A stretch of 64,000 nt of DNA from Nocardia macrotermitis (GCF_009604405.1 NZ_WEGK01000017.1:104240-168239), one strand, 5' to 3'; numbered from the stretch's first letter, positions 1-9,000 are shown. Notes: generated by a model from the sequence alone, not told the origin. A program made the numbers and translations.

Positions 1-282
1 GGCGCGATGGTGGTGTTGGCGCTGCCGATGCCGATCGTGCAGTCCGTCACCTATCCGACCTACGCCGAACAGTTCCCGACCCGGGTGCGGTACACCGGCC
101 TGTCGCTGTCGTTCAATATCGGCACGATCGTGGGCGGCGGTCTGACGCCGTATCTGGCGACGTATCTGATCGATCGCGCCGGCAGCCTGCTGACTCCCGG
201 TTTCCTGCTCATCATCGCGGTGGTGCTCGCGCTGATCGCGCTGGTGAGCGTTCGCGACTCGTCGAAAGGGAAGGCGCAGTGA
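1..282 (+). CDS. MFS transporter, C-terminal fragment (metabolite:H+ symporter type)
   Basis: The frame is open from the first base, so this is the 3' end of a gene that begins outside the window. About 93 residues remain, carrying the last hydrophobic segments (a Gly-rich helix, then a final Ile/Ala/Val/Leu-rich helix) and a short charged tail. The loop with PTRVRYTG between helices is typical of the metabolite:H+ symporter branch of the major facilitator superfamily. The stop overlaps the GTG start of the next gene by 4 bases (GTGA), so the two are translationally coupled. The pair probably imports and processes a small carboxylate or amino acid; the substrate cannot be told. Confidence 0.8.
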   Translation, partial: GAMVVLALPMPIVQSVTYPTYAEQFPTRVRYTGLSLSFNIGTIVGGGLTPYLATYLIDRAGSLLTPGFLLIIAVVLALIALVSVRDSSKGKAQ

Positions 283-1055
283 CGAATTCGGCGCCCGTGG
301 TTCCCGAGAGTCCCGCGCGGTTGCGCCGGTCCATCGCCGACGGCATCTGGACCGGCCCGACCGCGGGCATCCTGGACGGATATCAGCAGGCGAACCTTGT
401 CGTCGTACCCGCCTCGGCCGCAACGGAATTCGCCGAATACTGCGCGGCCAATCCGTCGGTGTGCCCGCTGCTGGCCGCGTCCGAACCGGGTGATCCGGAG
501 CTCACCTACGACGGCTGCACCGTCGACGTGCGGACCATGGTGCCGCGCTATCGGGTGTGGGAGAACGGCGAACTCGCCGACGAGCCGTCGGATCTGACCC
601 CTTGGTGGCGTACGGATTCGGTGGCCTTCGCGCTCGGTTGCAGCCATACGCTGGACGGGCCGTTGCGGCGCGTGGGTATCCCCGTCGCGGTCACCGCGCC
701 GCCGGTGTATATCACCAGCCGCACGACCGTCGGTTCGACACGGTTCGACGGTCCCGTGGCGGTCAGTATGCGCCCCGTCGACAACGCGCTGATCGATACC
801 GCGATCGAGGTCACCGCGGCACTGCCCACCGGACACGGCGCGCCGGTGCACGTCGGCGATCCGGCCGCGATCGGCCTGACCGACCTCGCCTCGCCCGATT
901 TCGGGGTGTTCCCCGGCATCGCGCCGAATCGGACGCCGGTGTTCTGGAATTGCGGTGTCACACCGCAACTCGCGCTCGCCGGGGCCGGGCTGGCGTACGC
1001 GGCGACGCACTATCCGGGGCACATGCTCGTCCTGGACACGGTGGTCGCGTCGTGA
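279..1055 (+). CDS. YcsI/DUF1445-family putative hydro-lyase (D-glutamate cyclase family)
   Basis: A 258-residue protein of the YcsI/DUF1445 family, related to mammalian D-glutamate cyclase and annotated in bacteria as putative hydro-lyases. Family landmarks are visible: an N-terminal GYQQANLVVVP segment, the central FALGCSHTLDG stretch, the TSRTT segment, and the C-terminal WNCGVTPQ motif near residue 225. Length is normal for the family. The start is the GTG overlapping the MFS transporter stop, implying co-transcription with a transporter that may supply its substrate. The bacterial substrate is not known, so only the family assignment is firm. Confidence 0.88.
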   Translation: MTNSAPVVPESPARLRRSIADGIWTGPTAGILDGYQQANLVVVPASAATEFAEYCAANPSVCPLLAASEPGDPELTYDGCTVDVRTMVPRYRVWENGELADEPSDLTPWWRTDSVAFALGCSHTLDGPLRRVGIPVAVTAPPVYITSRTTVGSTRFDGPVAVSMRPVDNALIDTAIEVTAALPTGHGAPVHVGDPAAIGLTDLASPDFGVFPGIAPNRTPVFWNCGVTPQLALAGAGLAYAATHYPGHMLVLDTVVAS

Positions 1056-1145
1056 CATCCATCCGATCGAACATGTCGACCCTGTCGTGGTCACATTGAC
1101 GGATCAACTATGGCATCGGACCAGCGCAAATCCAGTGGTGAGCAT

Positions 1146-1174
1146 TTGACTGCGCATGTAGAGAGAACTAAACT
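1146..1174 (+). promoter_or_regulatory. Sigma-70-type promoter for the VOC gene, leaderless
   Basis: TTGACT (1146-1151), a 17-base spacer and TAAACT (1169-1174) form a near-consensus promoter. The expected transcription start falls at about 1181-1182, on the A of the ATG at 1182, and no Shine-Dalgarno sequence precedes that codon. A leaderless mRNA is inferred, a common arrangement in Mycobacteriales. Confidence 0.65.
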
Positions 1175-1181
1175 GCACACT

Positions 1182-1628
1182 ATGACCGCTGTCGAGGAAA
1201 CCAACACCCTGCCCCCCTTCCATCTCGCGATCCCGGTCGTGGACATCGAGGCCGCCCGCGAGTTCTACGGCAACGTCCTGGGCTTCCCGCGCGGCCGCTC
1301 CGACGAGAAGTGGACCGACTGGAACGTGCGCGGCCACCAGGTCGTCACCCACGAGGTCGGCGGCGATCCCGATGCGGCCGTGCGCGGCACCAATCCCGTT
1401 GACGGACATCAGGTTCCGGTGCCGCACTTCGGTCTCGTGCTCTCGGTGGAGGAATTCGGGGAGCTCGCCGATCGGCTACGCGCGGTCGACACGAAGTTCG
1501 TCATCGAGCCCTATGTGCGGTTCAAGGGTGAGCCGGGGGAGCAGTGGACCATGTTCTTCCTGGATCCGTCCGGAAACGCGTTGGAGTTCAAGGCGTTCCG
1601 CAATATCGACCAGCTGTTCGCCGTCTGA
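1182..1628 (+). CDS. VOC (glyoxalase/bleomycin-resistance/dioxygenase) superfamily protein
   Basis: A 148-residue protein with one vicinal-oxygen-chelate fold. The N-terminal half has HLAIPVVDIEAAREFYGNVLG, the usual first beta-alpha-beta unit with a potential metal-binding His. The C-terminal half ends in FFLDPSGNALEFKAF, whose Glu is the usual final metal ligand. The enzyme could be a glyoxalase-like or dioxygenase-like metalloenzyme; the substrate is unknown. The ATG at 1182 is chosen because it begins the conserved domain and sits at the predicted transcription start; upstream in-frame codons add only non-conserved sequence. The XRE-cupin regulator follows after 5 bases, so the two form an operon. 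Confidence 0.85.
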   Translation: MTAVEETNTLPPFHLAIPVVDIEAAREFYGNVLGFPRGRSDEKWTDWNVRGHQVVTHEVGGDPDAAVRGTNPVDGHQVPVPHFGLVLSVEEFGELADRLRAVDTKFVIEPYVRFKGEPGEQWTMFFLDPSGNALEFKAFRNIDQLFAV

Positions 1629-1633
1629 GTCCG

Positions 1634-2287
1634 ATGGCCGACATCGACGAGGTCGCGGGCGGGGACGACACCACCGGCGACGGTGTGCTCGCCCGCGACT
1701 TCCTGCTCCGGGTCGGTGAGCGCATCCGCGGCACTCGGATCGAGCGCGGTCTGACCGTGCAGCACCTGGCCGATCTGTCCGGCGTCAGCCGCCGCCTGCT
1801 CACCCAGATCGAACACGGCCAGGCGAACCCCAGCCTGGTGGCCGTGACCCGCATCGCCCGCAGCCTCGGCACCGAATTCACCGAACTGATCGGCGACGCC
1901 GGTCCCGCCGAGAGTGCTGTGGAACGCGTTCCGCCGGAAAGGTATTCGCTGGTCTGGACCTCCCCCGCGGGTAGCTCGGCCCACCTGCTGGTCTCCACTA
2001 CCGGCGTCCGCACGGCCGACCTCTGGTCCTGGATCCTGGCCCCCGGCGACACCTACCGCGGCCTGCCCGACCCGCCCGGCTCCTTCGAACTCTTCCACAT
2101 CACCCAGGGCCACCTCACCGTCCGCGCCGACGGCGCCGAAGTGACCATGGCCGCAGGCGAATCCGCCCGCCTCCGCAGCGACCGCCCCTACAGCTACCAC
2201 AACCCCGCCCCCACCCCTGTAACCTTCCTGCGCACCGTAGCCCTCGCGGGCAACCCCCGAACCCCACGCCCCAAACCCGGCGACTGA
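1634..2287 (+). CDS. XRE-family transcriptional regulator with C-terminal cupin domain
   Basis: A 217-residue regulator. Residues about 25-85 form an XRE helix-turn-helix (GLTVQHLADLSGVSRRLLTQ, then IEHGQANPSL). Residues about 105-205 form a cupin barrel with the ELFHITQGHLTVRADG strand pattern. This HTH-cupin layout is typical of regulators of small-molecule catabolic or detoxification genes that sense a ligand in the barrel. The ATG at 1634, 5 bases after the VOC stop, is preferred over an upstream in-frame start inside the VOC gene. It probably regulates its own operon and perhaps the upstream transporter/hydro-lyase pair. Confidence 0.85.
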   Translation: MADIDEVAGGDDTTGDGVLARDFLLRVGERIRGTRIERGLTVQHLADLSGVSRRLLTQIEHGQANPSLVAVTRIARSLGTEFTELIGDAGPAESAVERVPPERYSLVWTSPAGSSAHLLVSTTGVRTADLWSWILAPGDTYRGLPDPPGSFELFHITQGHLTVRADGAEVTMAAGESARLRSDRPYSYHNPAPTPVTFLRTVALAGNPRTPRPKPGD

Positions 2288-2495
2288 AACCCCTTCTCTC
2301 CGCACAGAACAGCGAACCAACCCTGATCGCGTGCCGGATAGCAATTCTGCTCGGCTTGCTCCGCGACCAGCTGAGGTGCCGACGGCCGCCTCCGGACGCG
2401 ATCCAGGGGGTACCGAACCTATGCGTCCGCGGCCGGTTGTCGGTGGGTGTGAGTACTGTCGATCGGGCGGGGACGAGACTACGGAGGTATGGGCG

Positions 2496-4853
2496 GTGGG
2501 CGAGCGCGGTGGTGGGTGGTTCCGGGGGATCGGTGATCGGGTGCGGCGGATCATCGAGCGGCCCGGTAGTGCGGATCTGCTGCGGTATCGGCCGGTGGTC
2601 GATGCGGCGGGGGAGTTCGAGGACGAGTTCCGGGAATTGTCGCCGGAGGGCTTGATCGAGGCGGCCGAGCAGGTGCGGGCAGAGCCGGATCGGCCGTTCG
2701 AGGCCGATGAGCTCGCGCGGATCTGTGCGCTCGGGCGCGAGGCCGCGCGCCGGGCGCTGGACGAGCGCCCGTTCGACACCCAGTTGCTCGGTGTGGTCGG
2801 GCTGCTGCGCGGTTATGTCGTGGAAATGGCCACCGGCGAGGGCAAGACACTGGTCGGCGCGCTGGCCGCGGCCGGATTCGCGCTGCGCGGCCGCCGGGTG
2901 CACGTGGTCTCGGTGAACGACTATCTGGCCCGCCGCGACGCGGAATGGATGGGTGAGCTGTACGAGCTGCTGGGCGTGCGCGTCGGTTTCGTGGATCAGC
3001 ACACCGAGCCGGAACAGCGCCGCGAGGCATACGCCTGCGATGTCACCTACGTACCGGTCAGCGAGGTCGGCTTCGACGTCCTGCGCGACCGGATGCGCAC
3101 CGACCCCGACGAGATCCTGCTGCCCGAGCCGGACGTGGTCATCGTCGACGAGGCCGATTCGGTGATGATCGACGAGGCCACCGTGCCGCTGGTGCTCGCG
3201 GGCGCGATCGACCACGGCCACGACGACGTCGACGTCGCACATCTGGTGCGCGACCTGGCCGAATCGGTGCACTACGAGGTCGACGGCGATCGCCGCAACG
3301 TCTTCCTCACCGACACCGGTATCGACCACGTCCAGGAGTTGCTCGGCGGCGTCGACCTCTACACCGTCGAACAGGCCGATCAACTGACCCGCATCCAACT
3401 CGCCCTGCACGCGCACGCGCTGCTGCACCGCGATGTGGACTACCTCGTCCGCGACGGCCGGGTCGAGTTGATCAACGCCGCCCGCGGCCGCGTCGCGCGC
3501 CTGCAACGCTGGCCCGACGGACTGCACGCCGCGGTCGAGGCCAAGGAGGGCCTGGACACCACGCCGACCGGCACGATCCTGGATTCGATTCTGGTGCAGG
3601 CGTTGATCGGTCGTTACCGCACCGTCTGCGGGATGAGCGGTACGGCCGTCGCGGTGGCCGATCAGCTCGCGGAGTTCTATCGGCTGGAAACCGGCGCGAT
3701 CCCCACCAATGTGCCCTGCGTGCGCACCGACGAACCCGATCGCCTCTACCTCACCGAGGACGCCAAATTCGACGCCATCGTCGAATACGTGCGCACGGTG
3801 CACGAGGAGGGTCGCCCGGTGCTGTTGGGCACCGCGAGCGTGGCCGAATCCGAGCGGATCGCGCGCACCCTGGTCGAGGCCGAGATCGGCGGGGTCGTGC
3901 TCAATGCCAAGAACGATGCCGAGGAGGCCGGAATCATCGCGCGCGCGGGCGAATTCGGCCGCGTGACGATCTCGACCCAGATGGCCGGTCGCGGCACCGA
4001 CATCCGGCTGGGCTCGACCGACGGCGAGGACGACGGCCGCGTCACCGAACTCGGTGGCCTGTGCGTGGTCGGCGCGGGCCGCTACCACACCGGGCGGCTG
4101 GACGATCAGCTGCGCGGCCGGGCCGGTCGGCAGGGCGATCCGGGCAGTTCGGTGTTCTTCACCAGCCTCGAGGATCAGGTGCTGGTAGATCGGGTCCGCC
4201 CGGTGCAGGCCCGCAAGGTCGACGAGGACGGCCGCGTGCACGACACCGAGGCGCAGCGGTCCATGGATCACGCCCAGCGGGTCGCGGAGGGCGAACATCT
4301 GGCGATGCACCGCAACACCTGGCGCTACCACCAGTTGATCACCATCCAGCGCGACAATGTGCTCCAGCATCGCGACGACGTGTTGCGAAACGATCTGGCC
4401 GCCAAGCGAATGCGGTACATGTGCGCCGAGCACTACGAGAGTTGCGAGGCCGAGGCGGGCGAGGCCGTCACGGCCGAGGCCGCCCGGCTGATCGTGCTGC
4501 ATCAGCTCGATCGGCGCTGGAGTGAGCACATGTCCTATCTGGCCGACGTGCGCGAGGGCATCCACCTGCGCGCTCTGGGCCGAGAAACGCCGATCGACGA
4601 ATTCCACCGCATCGCCGTCGAGGAGTTCGGCACCTTCCTGACCACGGTGTACGACCGGGCCGCGGACACCTTCGAGCGCGCCGAGATCACCGCCGACGGG
4701 GTGGATCTCGAGGCGATCGGCGCCCAGGGGCCGTCGTCCACCTGGACGTATCTGATCAACGACAACCCGTTCGGCACCCACGGCGAGCGCCTCGCGGAGT
4801 ACGTGGGCGGCAAGGTGCGCCAGGGCGCGGTGAAACTGGGGCTGCGGGACTGA
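2496..4853 (+). CDS. secA2: Accessory Sec translocase ATPase SecA2
   Basis: A 785-residue SecA paralogue closely resembling mycobacterial SecA2 (about 808 residues) in length and sequence. Walker A is MATGEGKT (Lys about residue 117) and Walker B is VDEADS (Asp about 218). The nucleotide-binding-fold-2 motifs are STQMAGRGTDIRLG and QLRGRAGRQGDPGSSVFF. The C-terminus is short, ends after a TSTWTYLINDNP-like motif, and lacks the zinc-binding SecB tail of SecA1. GTG 2496 is preferred: GGAGG lies 8 bases upstream, whereas an in-frame GTG at 2331 would add about 55 low-complexity residues. SecA2 drives export of a small protein set through SecYEG; secY lies in this window at 38.2 kb. The stop directly abuts the convergent siderophore gene. 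Confidence 0.93.
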   Translation: MGERGGGWFRGIGDRVRRIIERPGSADLLRYRPVVDAAGEFEDEFRELSPEGLIEAAEQVRAEPDRPFEADELARICALGREAARRALDERPFDTQLLGVVGLLRGYVVEMATGEGKTLVGALAAAGFALRGRRVHVVSVNDYLARRDAEWMGELYELLGVRVGFVDQHTEPEQRREAYACDVTYVPVSEVGFDVLRDRMRTDPDEILLPEPDVVIVDEADSVMIDEATVPLVLAGAIDHGHDDVDVAHLVRDLAESVHYEVDGDRRNVFLTDTGIDHVQELLGGVDLYTVEQADQLTRIQLALHAHALLHRDVDYLVRDGRVELINAARGRVARLQRWPDGLHAAVEAKEGLDTTPTGTILDSILVQALIGRYRTVCGMSGTAVAVADQLAEFYRLETGAIPTNVPCVRTDEPDRLYLTEDAKFDAIVEYVRTVHEEGRPVLLGTASVAESERIARTLVEAEIGGVVLNAKNDAEEAGIIARAGEFGRVTISTQMAGRGTDIRLGSTDGEDDGRVTELGGLCVVGAGRYHTGRLDDQLRGRAGRQGDPGSSVFFTSLEDQVLVDRVRPVQARKVDEDGRVHDTEAQRSMDHAQRVAEGEHLAMHRNTWRYHQLITIQRDNVLQHRDDVLRNDLAAKRMRYMCAEHYESCEAEAGEAVTAEAARLIVLHQLDRRWSEHMSYLADVREGIHLRALGRETPIDEFHRIAVEEFGTFLTTVYDRAADTFERAEITADGVDLEAIGAQGPSSTWTYLINDNPFGTHGERLAEYVGGKVRQGAVKLGLRD

Positions 4854-5552
4854 CTACTTCCAGTACGCGCGCCCGGCGACATTCTCCTTGGGCAGACGGG
4901 ATTTCAACGCCTTGAGGATCGCCCGCGTCGTCGCCGCATCGCAGGCCGCCCAGCCGAACGCGTCGGGTGCGCAGGTCAGCGATTCGGCGACCTGACGCAG
5001 CGCCTGCCCGTCGCCCGCCCGCTCGACCCAGCTCACCTCGGTCTTCGGTCCGGTGCGCACGGGCAGCTCGCGATCGGATTCGTGCTGCCATTCGAGCCAG
5101 ACCCGGGCGGGTGTCTCGCCGATGGCCTCGAGCAGCGAGTTGATCGCGGGCAGCGAGGCGGTATCGCCGAAGATCACGAATTCCGGCGGAACAGGCTGGG
5201 GGACAGCGAATTTCGAGCCCATCACGGTCGCGTCGACGACATCCCCCACCGCGGCGTCGCGCGCCCACTGCGAGGCCGGGCCCGCGTGCAACGCGAATTC
5301 GATATCGAACGCGTCGCCCGCGGGATCCGGATCGACCAGCGTGTATCCGCGCTGCACCAGATTCTCGCCGCCGTCGGGGAACCAGATGCGGATCCACTGG
5401 GTCGGATGCACCGGATGCGCGGCCAGCAGGCCGCCCCCGGTGAAGCTCAGCCGCAGATAGTGGTCACTGATCTGCCGCGTGCCGGTGACGGTGAGCCGGT
5501 AGTCGTCGGCCCGCAGTGCCTTGAGGACGAATCCGTTGAACCCTTTTCCCAT
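4854..5552 (-). CDS. Siderophore-interacting protein (FAD-linked ferric-siderophore reductase family)
   Basis: A 232-residue protein of the SIP/ViuB family, flavin reductases that release iron from imported ferric siderophores in the cytoplasm. The N-terminal half is an FAD-binding barrel with the RGYTLVD motif (the family's R-x-Y-T flavin motif). The C-terminal half is an NAD(P)H-binding region with VIFGDTASLPAI and AWEWQ-like strands. The ATG at 5550-5552 begins five bases from an almost consensus iron box, so expression should rise in low iron under IdeR/DtxR control. It is convergent with secA2 with no base between the two stop codons. Confidence 0.92.
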   Translation of the reverse strand: MGKGFNGFVLKALRADDYRLTVTGTRQISDHYLRLSFTGGGLLAAHPVHPTQWIRIWFPDGGENLVQRGYTLVDPDPAGDAFDIEFALHAGPASQWARDAAVGDVVDATVMGSKFAVPQPVPPEFVIFGDTASLPAINSLLEAIGETPARVWLEWQHESDRELPVRTGPKTEVSWVERAGDGQALRQVAESLTCAPDAFGWAACDAATTRAILKALKSRLPKENVAGRAYWK

Positions 5553-5556
5553 GGCA

Positions 5557-5575
5557 TTAGGTTAGCCAAACCATA
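5557..5575 (-). promoter_or_regulatory. IdeR/DtxR iron box
   Basis: TTAGGTTAGCCAAACCATA matches the 19-base IdeR/DtxR consensus TTAGGTTAGSCTAACCTAA at 16 of 19 positions, with the left half-site perfect. It lies just upstream of the siderophore-interacting protein start, where bound Fe2+-IdeR would block transcription. Confidence 0.85.
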
Positions 5576-5740
5576 TCTCGGAGTCACGCCCTTGATTTGC
5601 CGGTCCACCGCCCACGCGCGAGCCGGGCGCAGGTGTCGAGGATCGACGTATCCGCGCCGCCGCGAACCGCTACGCTTGATCACCTGAGCCGGTCCGGCCG
5701 CAGCGCGACCACCTGGTCCGATATGGCCCGCCGGAGCTGA

Positions 5741-7978
5741 TTGTCCGAAGCACGATGCCCAGCTGTTCCCGGTGCAATGGGAGGAACCGTTCGGAATGGT
5801 GACGATCGAGGCAATGGGGTACGAGCCGGTGACGAGATCACCGCGCATGGCGACGGGTCCGCGCGGATGACCCCGCTCAACGCCGGAGAACCGGCCACGC
5901 TCGGTGGGGCGGGGGGTGCGATAACGCTGGTGGAGGGCAGCACATTCTGTCTGTCCGACCGCGTCGGCGATGTCGAACTCGGTACCTCGCACGGGCTGTT
6001 CTATCGCGACGCGCGGGTGGTGTCGCGCTGGGAGCTGCGGGTGGACGGGCATCGGCCCGAACCGCTGTCGGTGCTCAGCCCGGAGGCGTTCACCGCGCGA
6101 TTCGTGCTGCGCCGCCCGCCGCGCCCCGGTGCGGCCGACAGCACCCTGCTCGTGGTGCGTGATCGCCTGGTCGCCGACGGCCTGCGCGAGACGGTCACCT
6201 TGGAGAATCTCGGCCGCGAACCCACCGCCGTGGTCCTCGAGCTGCACGCCGAGGGCGATTTCGTGGATCTGTTCGCGGTCAAGGAGGGGCGCGGGGGTCA
6301 CGGTCGCGCGGAGGTCCTGGTCACCGACAACGAACTGCTGTTCACCGACCGCTCCGATCGGGCCCGGGGCCTGGCGGTCACCTCCTCGGAACTGCCGCAG
6401 GTGCTGCCCGGTTCGCTGTCCTGGCGGGTGGTGGTGCCGCCCGGCGGGCGCTGGCGGACCGAGATCCTGGCCCAGCCGACCATGGCCAATCAGCGGGCCC
6501 GGGTGCCGGTGCGTCCGGGCGAGCACTACGGGGCCAGCGAACCCGGCCGCAAGATCGAGGCGTGGCGCGATACCGCGACCAAACTCACCTCGGGCGATCC
6601 GCTGCTCACCGCGGTACTGCAACGCACCGAGAGCGATCTTGGCGCGCTGCGCATCCACGACGACACCCGCGAGGGCCGCACCTTCGTCGCCGCGGGCGCG
6701 CCCTGGTTCATGACGCTGTTCGGCCGGGACAGCCTGCTCACGGCGTGGATGGCGCTGCCGCTGGACGTCGGCCTGGCACTGGGCACCATGCAGCAGCTGG
6801 CCGAGATGCAGGGCCAGCGGGTGGATCCGCTGACCGAGGAGGAACCGGGCCGGATCATGCACGAGATCCGGCGCGGGCCCGCCAGCGGTCAGGTGCTCGG
6901 CGGTGAGGTGTATTACGGAACCGTCGATGCCACACCGCTTTTCGTGATGTTGCTGGCGCAGGTGCGGCGCTGGGGCGCGGATATCGAGGCGGTGCGGGCG
7001 CTGCTGCCCGCCGCCGATGCCGCGCTGGAGTGGATCGAGCGTTTCGGCGATCGCGACGGCGACGGCTTCGTCGAATATCAGCGCGCCACCGATCGCGGCC
7101 TGGCCAATCAGGGCTGGAAGGACAGTTTCGACGGGATCAACGACAGCACAGGGCATTTGGCGGAAGCGCCGATCGCGCTGTGTGAGGTGCAGGGGTACGT
7201 CTACGCCGCGTTGACCGCGCGGGCGGAGCTGGCCGAGGAATTCGGTGAGTCCGCGCTCGCGATCCGGTTGCGCGATCGGGCCGCGGAACTGCGCAGCAAA
7301 TTCGCCGAGGCGTTCTGGATACCCGAAAAGGGTTGGTACGCAATAGCTCTGGACCGAAGAAAACAGCGCGTCGATGCGCTCACCAGCAATATCGGGCACT
7401 GCCTGTGGTCCGGCATCGTATCCGACGAACATGCCGCGCGGATCGTGGAGAACCTGTCCACGCCGCAGATGGACAGCGGATTCGGTTTGCGCACACTGGC
7501 TTCGGATATGGGCGCGTTCAATCCGATGAGTTACCACAATGGTTCGGTCTGGCCGCACGACACCGCGGTCGCCGTCGCCGGGCTGCTGCGCTACCGGCAC
7601 ATTCCCGGCGCGATCGAGCTGGCCACCCGACTGTCGGACGGATTGCTGGACGCGGCAGCGGCTTTCGGGGGTCGGCTGCCCGAATTGTTCTGTGGTTTCC
7701 CGAGATCCAGATTCCCGGCCCCGGTCCCGTACCCGACCTCCTGCTCGCCGCAGGCATGGGCCAGCGCGGCCCCGCTGCTGCTGGTGCGCTCGTTCCTCGG
7801 TCTGGAACCCGATGTGCCGCACCGCACTTTGACGGTGCTGCCGCATCTGCCCGAACGCTGGGGGCGGGTCGAACTCACCGATCTGCGCCTGGGCGGCACG
7901 GTGCTGGACTTGGTGGTCGACGGCGTGCAGGTGGGTTCGTCGAATCTGCCGGACGACTGGAAACTCATCACCCACTGA
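5741..7978 (+). CDS. Glycogen-debranching-type amylo-alpha-1,6-glucosidase
   Basis: A protein of up to 745 residues with the N-terminal domain of bacterial glycogen debranching enzymes (the EGSTFCLSDRVGDVE and GLFYRDARVVSRWELRVDG region) and a C-terminal six-hairpin glucosidase toroid. Visible catalytic-domain landmarks include GAPWFMTLFGRDSLLTAWM, NQGWKDSFDGIND, MSYHNGSVWPHDTAV and SCSPQAWASA. It should hydrolyse alpha-1,6 branches or related storage glucans in the cytoplasm. The start is uncertain: TTG 5741 has a weak GGAG, while ATG 5777 and ATG 5867 (just before the conserved LNAGEPATL segment) are alternatives. It stands alone; the next gene is convergent. Confidence 0.85.
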   Translation: MSEARCPAVPGAMGGTVRNGDDRGNGVRAGDEITAHGDGSARMTPLNAGEPATLGGAGGAITLVEGSTFCLSDRVGDVELGTSHGLFYRDARVVSRWELRVDGHRPEPLSVLSPEAFTARFVLRRPPRPGAADSTLLVVRDRLVADGLRETVTLENLGREPTAVVLELHAEGDFVDLFAVKEGRGGHGRAEVLVTDNELLFTDRSDRARGLAVTSSELPQVLPGSLSWRVVVPPGGRWRTEILAQPTMANQRARVPVRPGEHYGASEPGRKIEAWRDTATKLTSGDPLLTAVLQRTESDLGALRIHDDTREGRTFVAAGAPWFMTLFGRDSLLTAWMALPLDVGLALGTMQQLAEMQGQRVDPLTEEEPGRIMHEIRRGPASGQVLGGEVYYGTVDATPLFVMLLAQVRRWGADIEAVRALLPAADAALEWIERFGDRDGDGFVEYQRATDRGLANQGWKDSFDGINDSTGHLAEAPIALCEVQGYVYAALTARAELAEEFGESALAIRLRDRAAELRSKFAEAFWIPEKGWYAIALDRRKQRVDALTSNIGHCLWSGIVSDEHAARIVENLSTPQMDSGFGLRTLASDMGAFNPMSYHNGSVWPHDTAVAVAGLLRYRHIPGAIELATRLSDGLLDAAAAFGGRLPELFCGFPRSRFPAPVPYPTSCSPQAWASAAPLLLVRSFLGLEPDVPHRTLTVLPHLPERWGRVELTDLRLGGTVLDLVVDGVQVGSSNLPDDWKLITH

Positions 7979-7991
7979 GCGGGCGACGGGG

Positions 7992-8636
7992 TCACCACCC
8001 GGTTTCGGTGACCCCGCGGCCCTGCTCGTGCACGATCTCCTCCTGCTCGACGAAACCCGACGACGATGTCCCGCCCGTGGGTCCCGGTGCCGGGGGAGTC
8101 GATGTGGGCTCGGGCGCAACGCTTTTCGCCGGGGACCAGCCGGTCTCGGTGACGCCGCCGCCGCGCTGCGGGGGCAACTGCTCCGCATGTTCGAAGGGGG
8201 CGGCGGCGGTCTCGGTGTTCCGGCGCTCCGGCGAATTCGGCGGCGCGAGCGACACTTCGGGCACCACCGGACGCTGCGAGGTCAGATCGGGCATCCCCTC
8301 GACGATCTCGTGCACCTTCGGGAAACGGCCGCGCATTTCCTGCAGCGGCGCCATGAGTTCGCGACTCTTGCGGGCCAATTCCGCCGCGGCCTCCTGTGCC
8401 GCCGTGGTCACCGCGCGGGCGAGTTCGGCATTGGTGAGATCGGAGATGCTGCCGTTGAATTTGGTTTCGATCACGGTGCCGTCGGCATTCACCGTGACGG
8501 TCACCCGCTTACCGCGCGAGGTGCCCGTCGCGGTGAGTTGGGTGCGGCGCAACTGCAAATCGGCGATCAACGCCATCTGATCCTGGAAAGCCGCCCTGAC
8601 ATCCGCCAGTTGCGCCATTGCGAATTCGTTCGCCAT
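7992..8636 (-). CDS. YbaB/EbfC-like protein of toxin locus A
   Basis: A 214-residue protein. Residues about 1-105 resemble the YbaB/EbfC nucleoid-associated fold (RVTVTVNADGTVIETKFNG followed by a long helix), the version seen next to actinobacterial type VII secretion-like genes. The rest is Pro/Ser-rich and disordered. The seven-residue motif GVTETGW occurs twice, once internally and once as the extreme C-terminus. The gene lies 17 bases downstream of the EspC-like gene and is co-transcribed with it. A paralogue at 42547-43059 has the same fold and ends in TTEAGW. Its role is unknown; context suggests a partner or chaperone of the giant toxin. Confidence 0.75.
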   Translation of the reverse strand: MANEFAMAQLADVRAAFQDQMALIADLQLRRTQLTATGTSRGKRVTVTVNADGTVIETKFNGSISDLTNAELARAVTTAAQEAAAELARKSRELMAPLQEMRGRFPKVHEIVEGMPDLTSQRPVVPEVSLAPPNSPERRNTETAAAPFEHAEQLPPQRGGGVTETGWSPAKSVAPEPTSTPPAPGPTGGTSSSGFVEQEEIVHEQGRGVTETGW

Positions 8637-8653
8637 TGTCTAACCGCTGCGGG

Positions 8654-8962
8654 CTATTTGAAGCCGTCGGAGTTGCCGTCATCGGTATCGGTGAGGTATT
8701 TCGACGAAGTCTGCTGACCGTCGGCGTGGCTGCTGGAATGGCCCGCCAGCCCGTCGGTGATGGTGTGCAACTGCGTCTGCGCATCCAGATACCCGTTCTC
8801 CACGGCGAATTTGTATCCGTACACGTCCTCGCCCCAGGGCGAGCCCAGGCCGTCGGCCTGGGACTGCAACGTGGTGAGCGCGTTGGAGATTCGATCGCTG
8901 ACGTGCCGTGTCTTCTCCGCGGCCTGACGGAGCAGTTCCGGATCCACCTGAACTTTACCCAT
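8654..8962 (-). CDS. EspC/WXG100-like small secreted protein of toxin locus A
   Basis: A 102-residue, mostly helical protein resembling the ESX-1 secretion-associated EspC family (type VII secretion targets). It has an N-terminal helix VQVDPELLRQAAEKT, a central turn SPWGEDVYGYKFAVENGYLDA that carries the Trp-Gly hinge, and a second helix with a polar tail. The paralogue at 42206-42529 has the same layout with a QPWGDD hinge. It is divergent from the giant toxin gene at 9204 and followed by the YbaB-like gene. Secretion by an ESX system is inferred from the family; no ESX core genes lie in the window. Confidence 0.75.
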   Translation of the reverse strand: MGKVQVDPELLRQAAEKTRHVSDRISNALTTLQSQADGLGSPWGEDVYGYKFAVENGYLDAQTQLHTITDGLAGHSSSHADGQQTSSKYLTDTDDGNSDGFK

Positions 8963-8987
8963 GGCTGGCCCCTCCGACCGGTGTACT

Positions 8988-9000
8988 CGAACGTCGTTCG
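8988..9000. promoter_or_regulatory. Palindrome in the divergent toxin-locus A control region
   Basis: CGAACGTCGTTCG is a perfect 13-base palindrome 25 bases upstream of the EspC-like start, inside the 241-base region (8963-9203) shared by the divergent EspC-like and toxin genes. It is a plausible operator. The half-sites resemble LexA half-sites, but the spacing is one base short of the mycobacterial SOS box. Nothing else clear was seen in this intergenic stretch. Confidence 0.35.

Noticed and set aside
2115..8188. Antisense frames opposite secA2 and the glucosidase (2115-4781, 5447-8188)
   Set aside because: They are shadows of two clearly identified genes on the plus strand and include intergenic DNA and parts of other genes.
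8988..9000. LexA box before toxin locus A
   Set aside because: CGAACGTCGTTCG has LexA-like halves but a three-base spacer where the mycobacterial box needs four. It is kept only as an unassigned palindrome.
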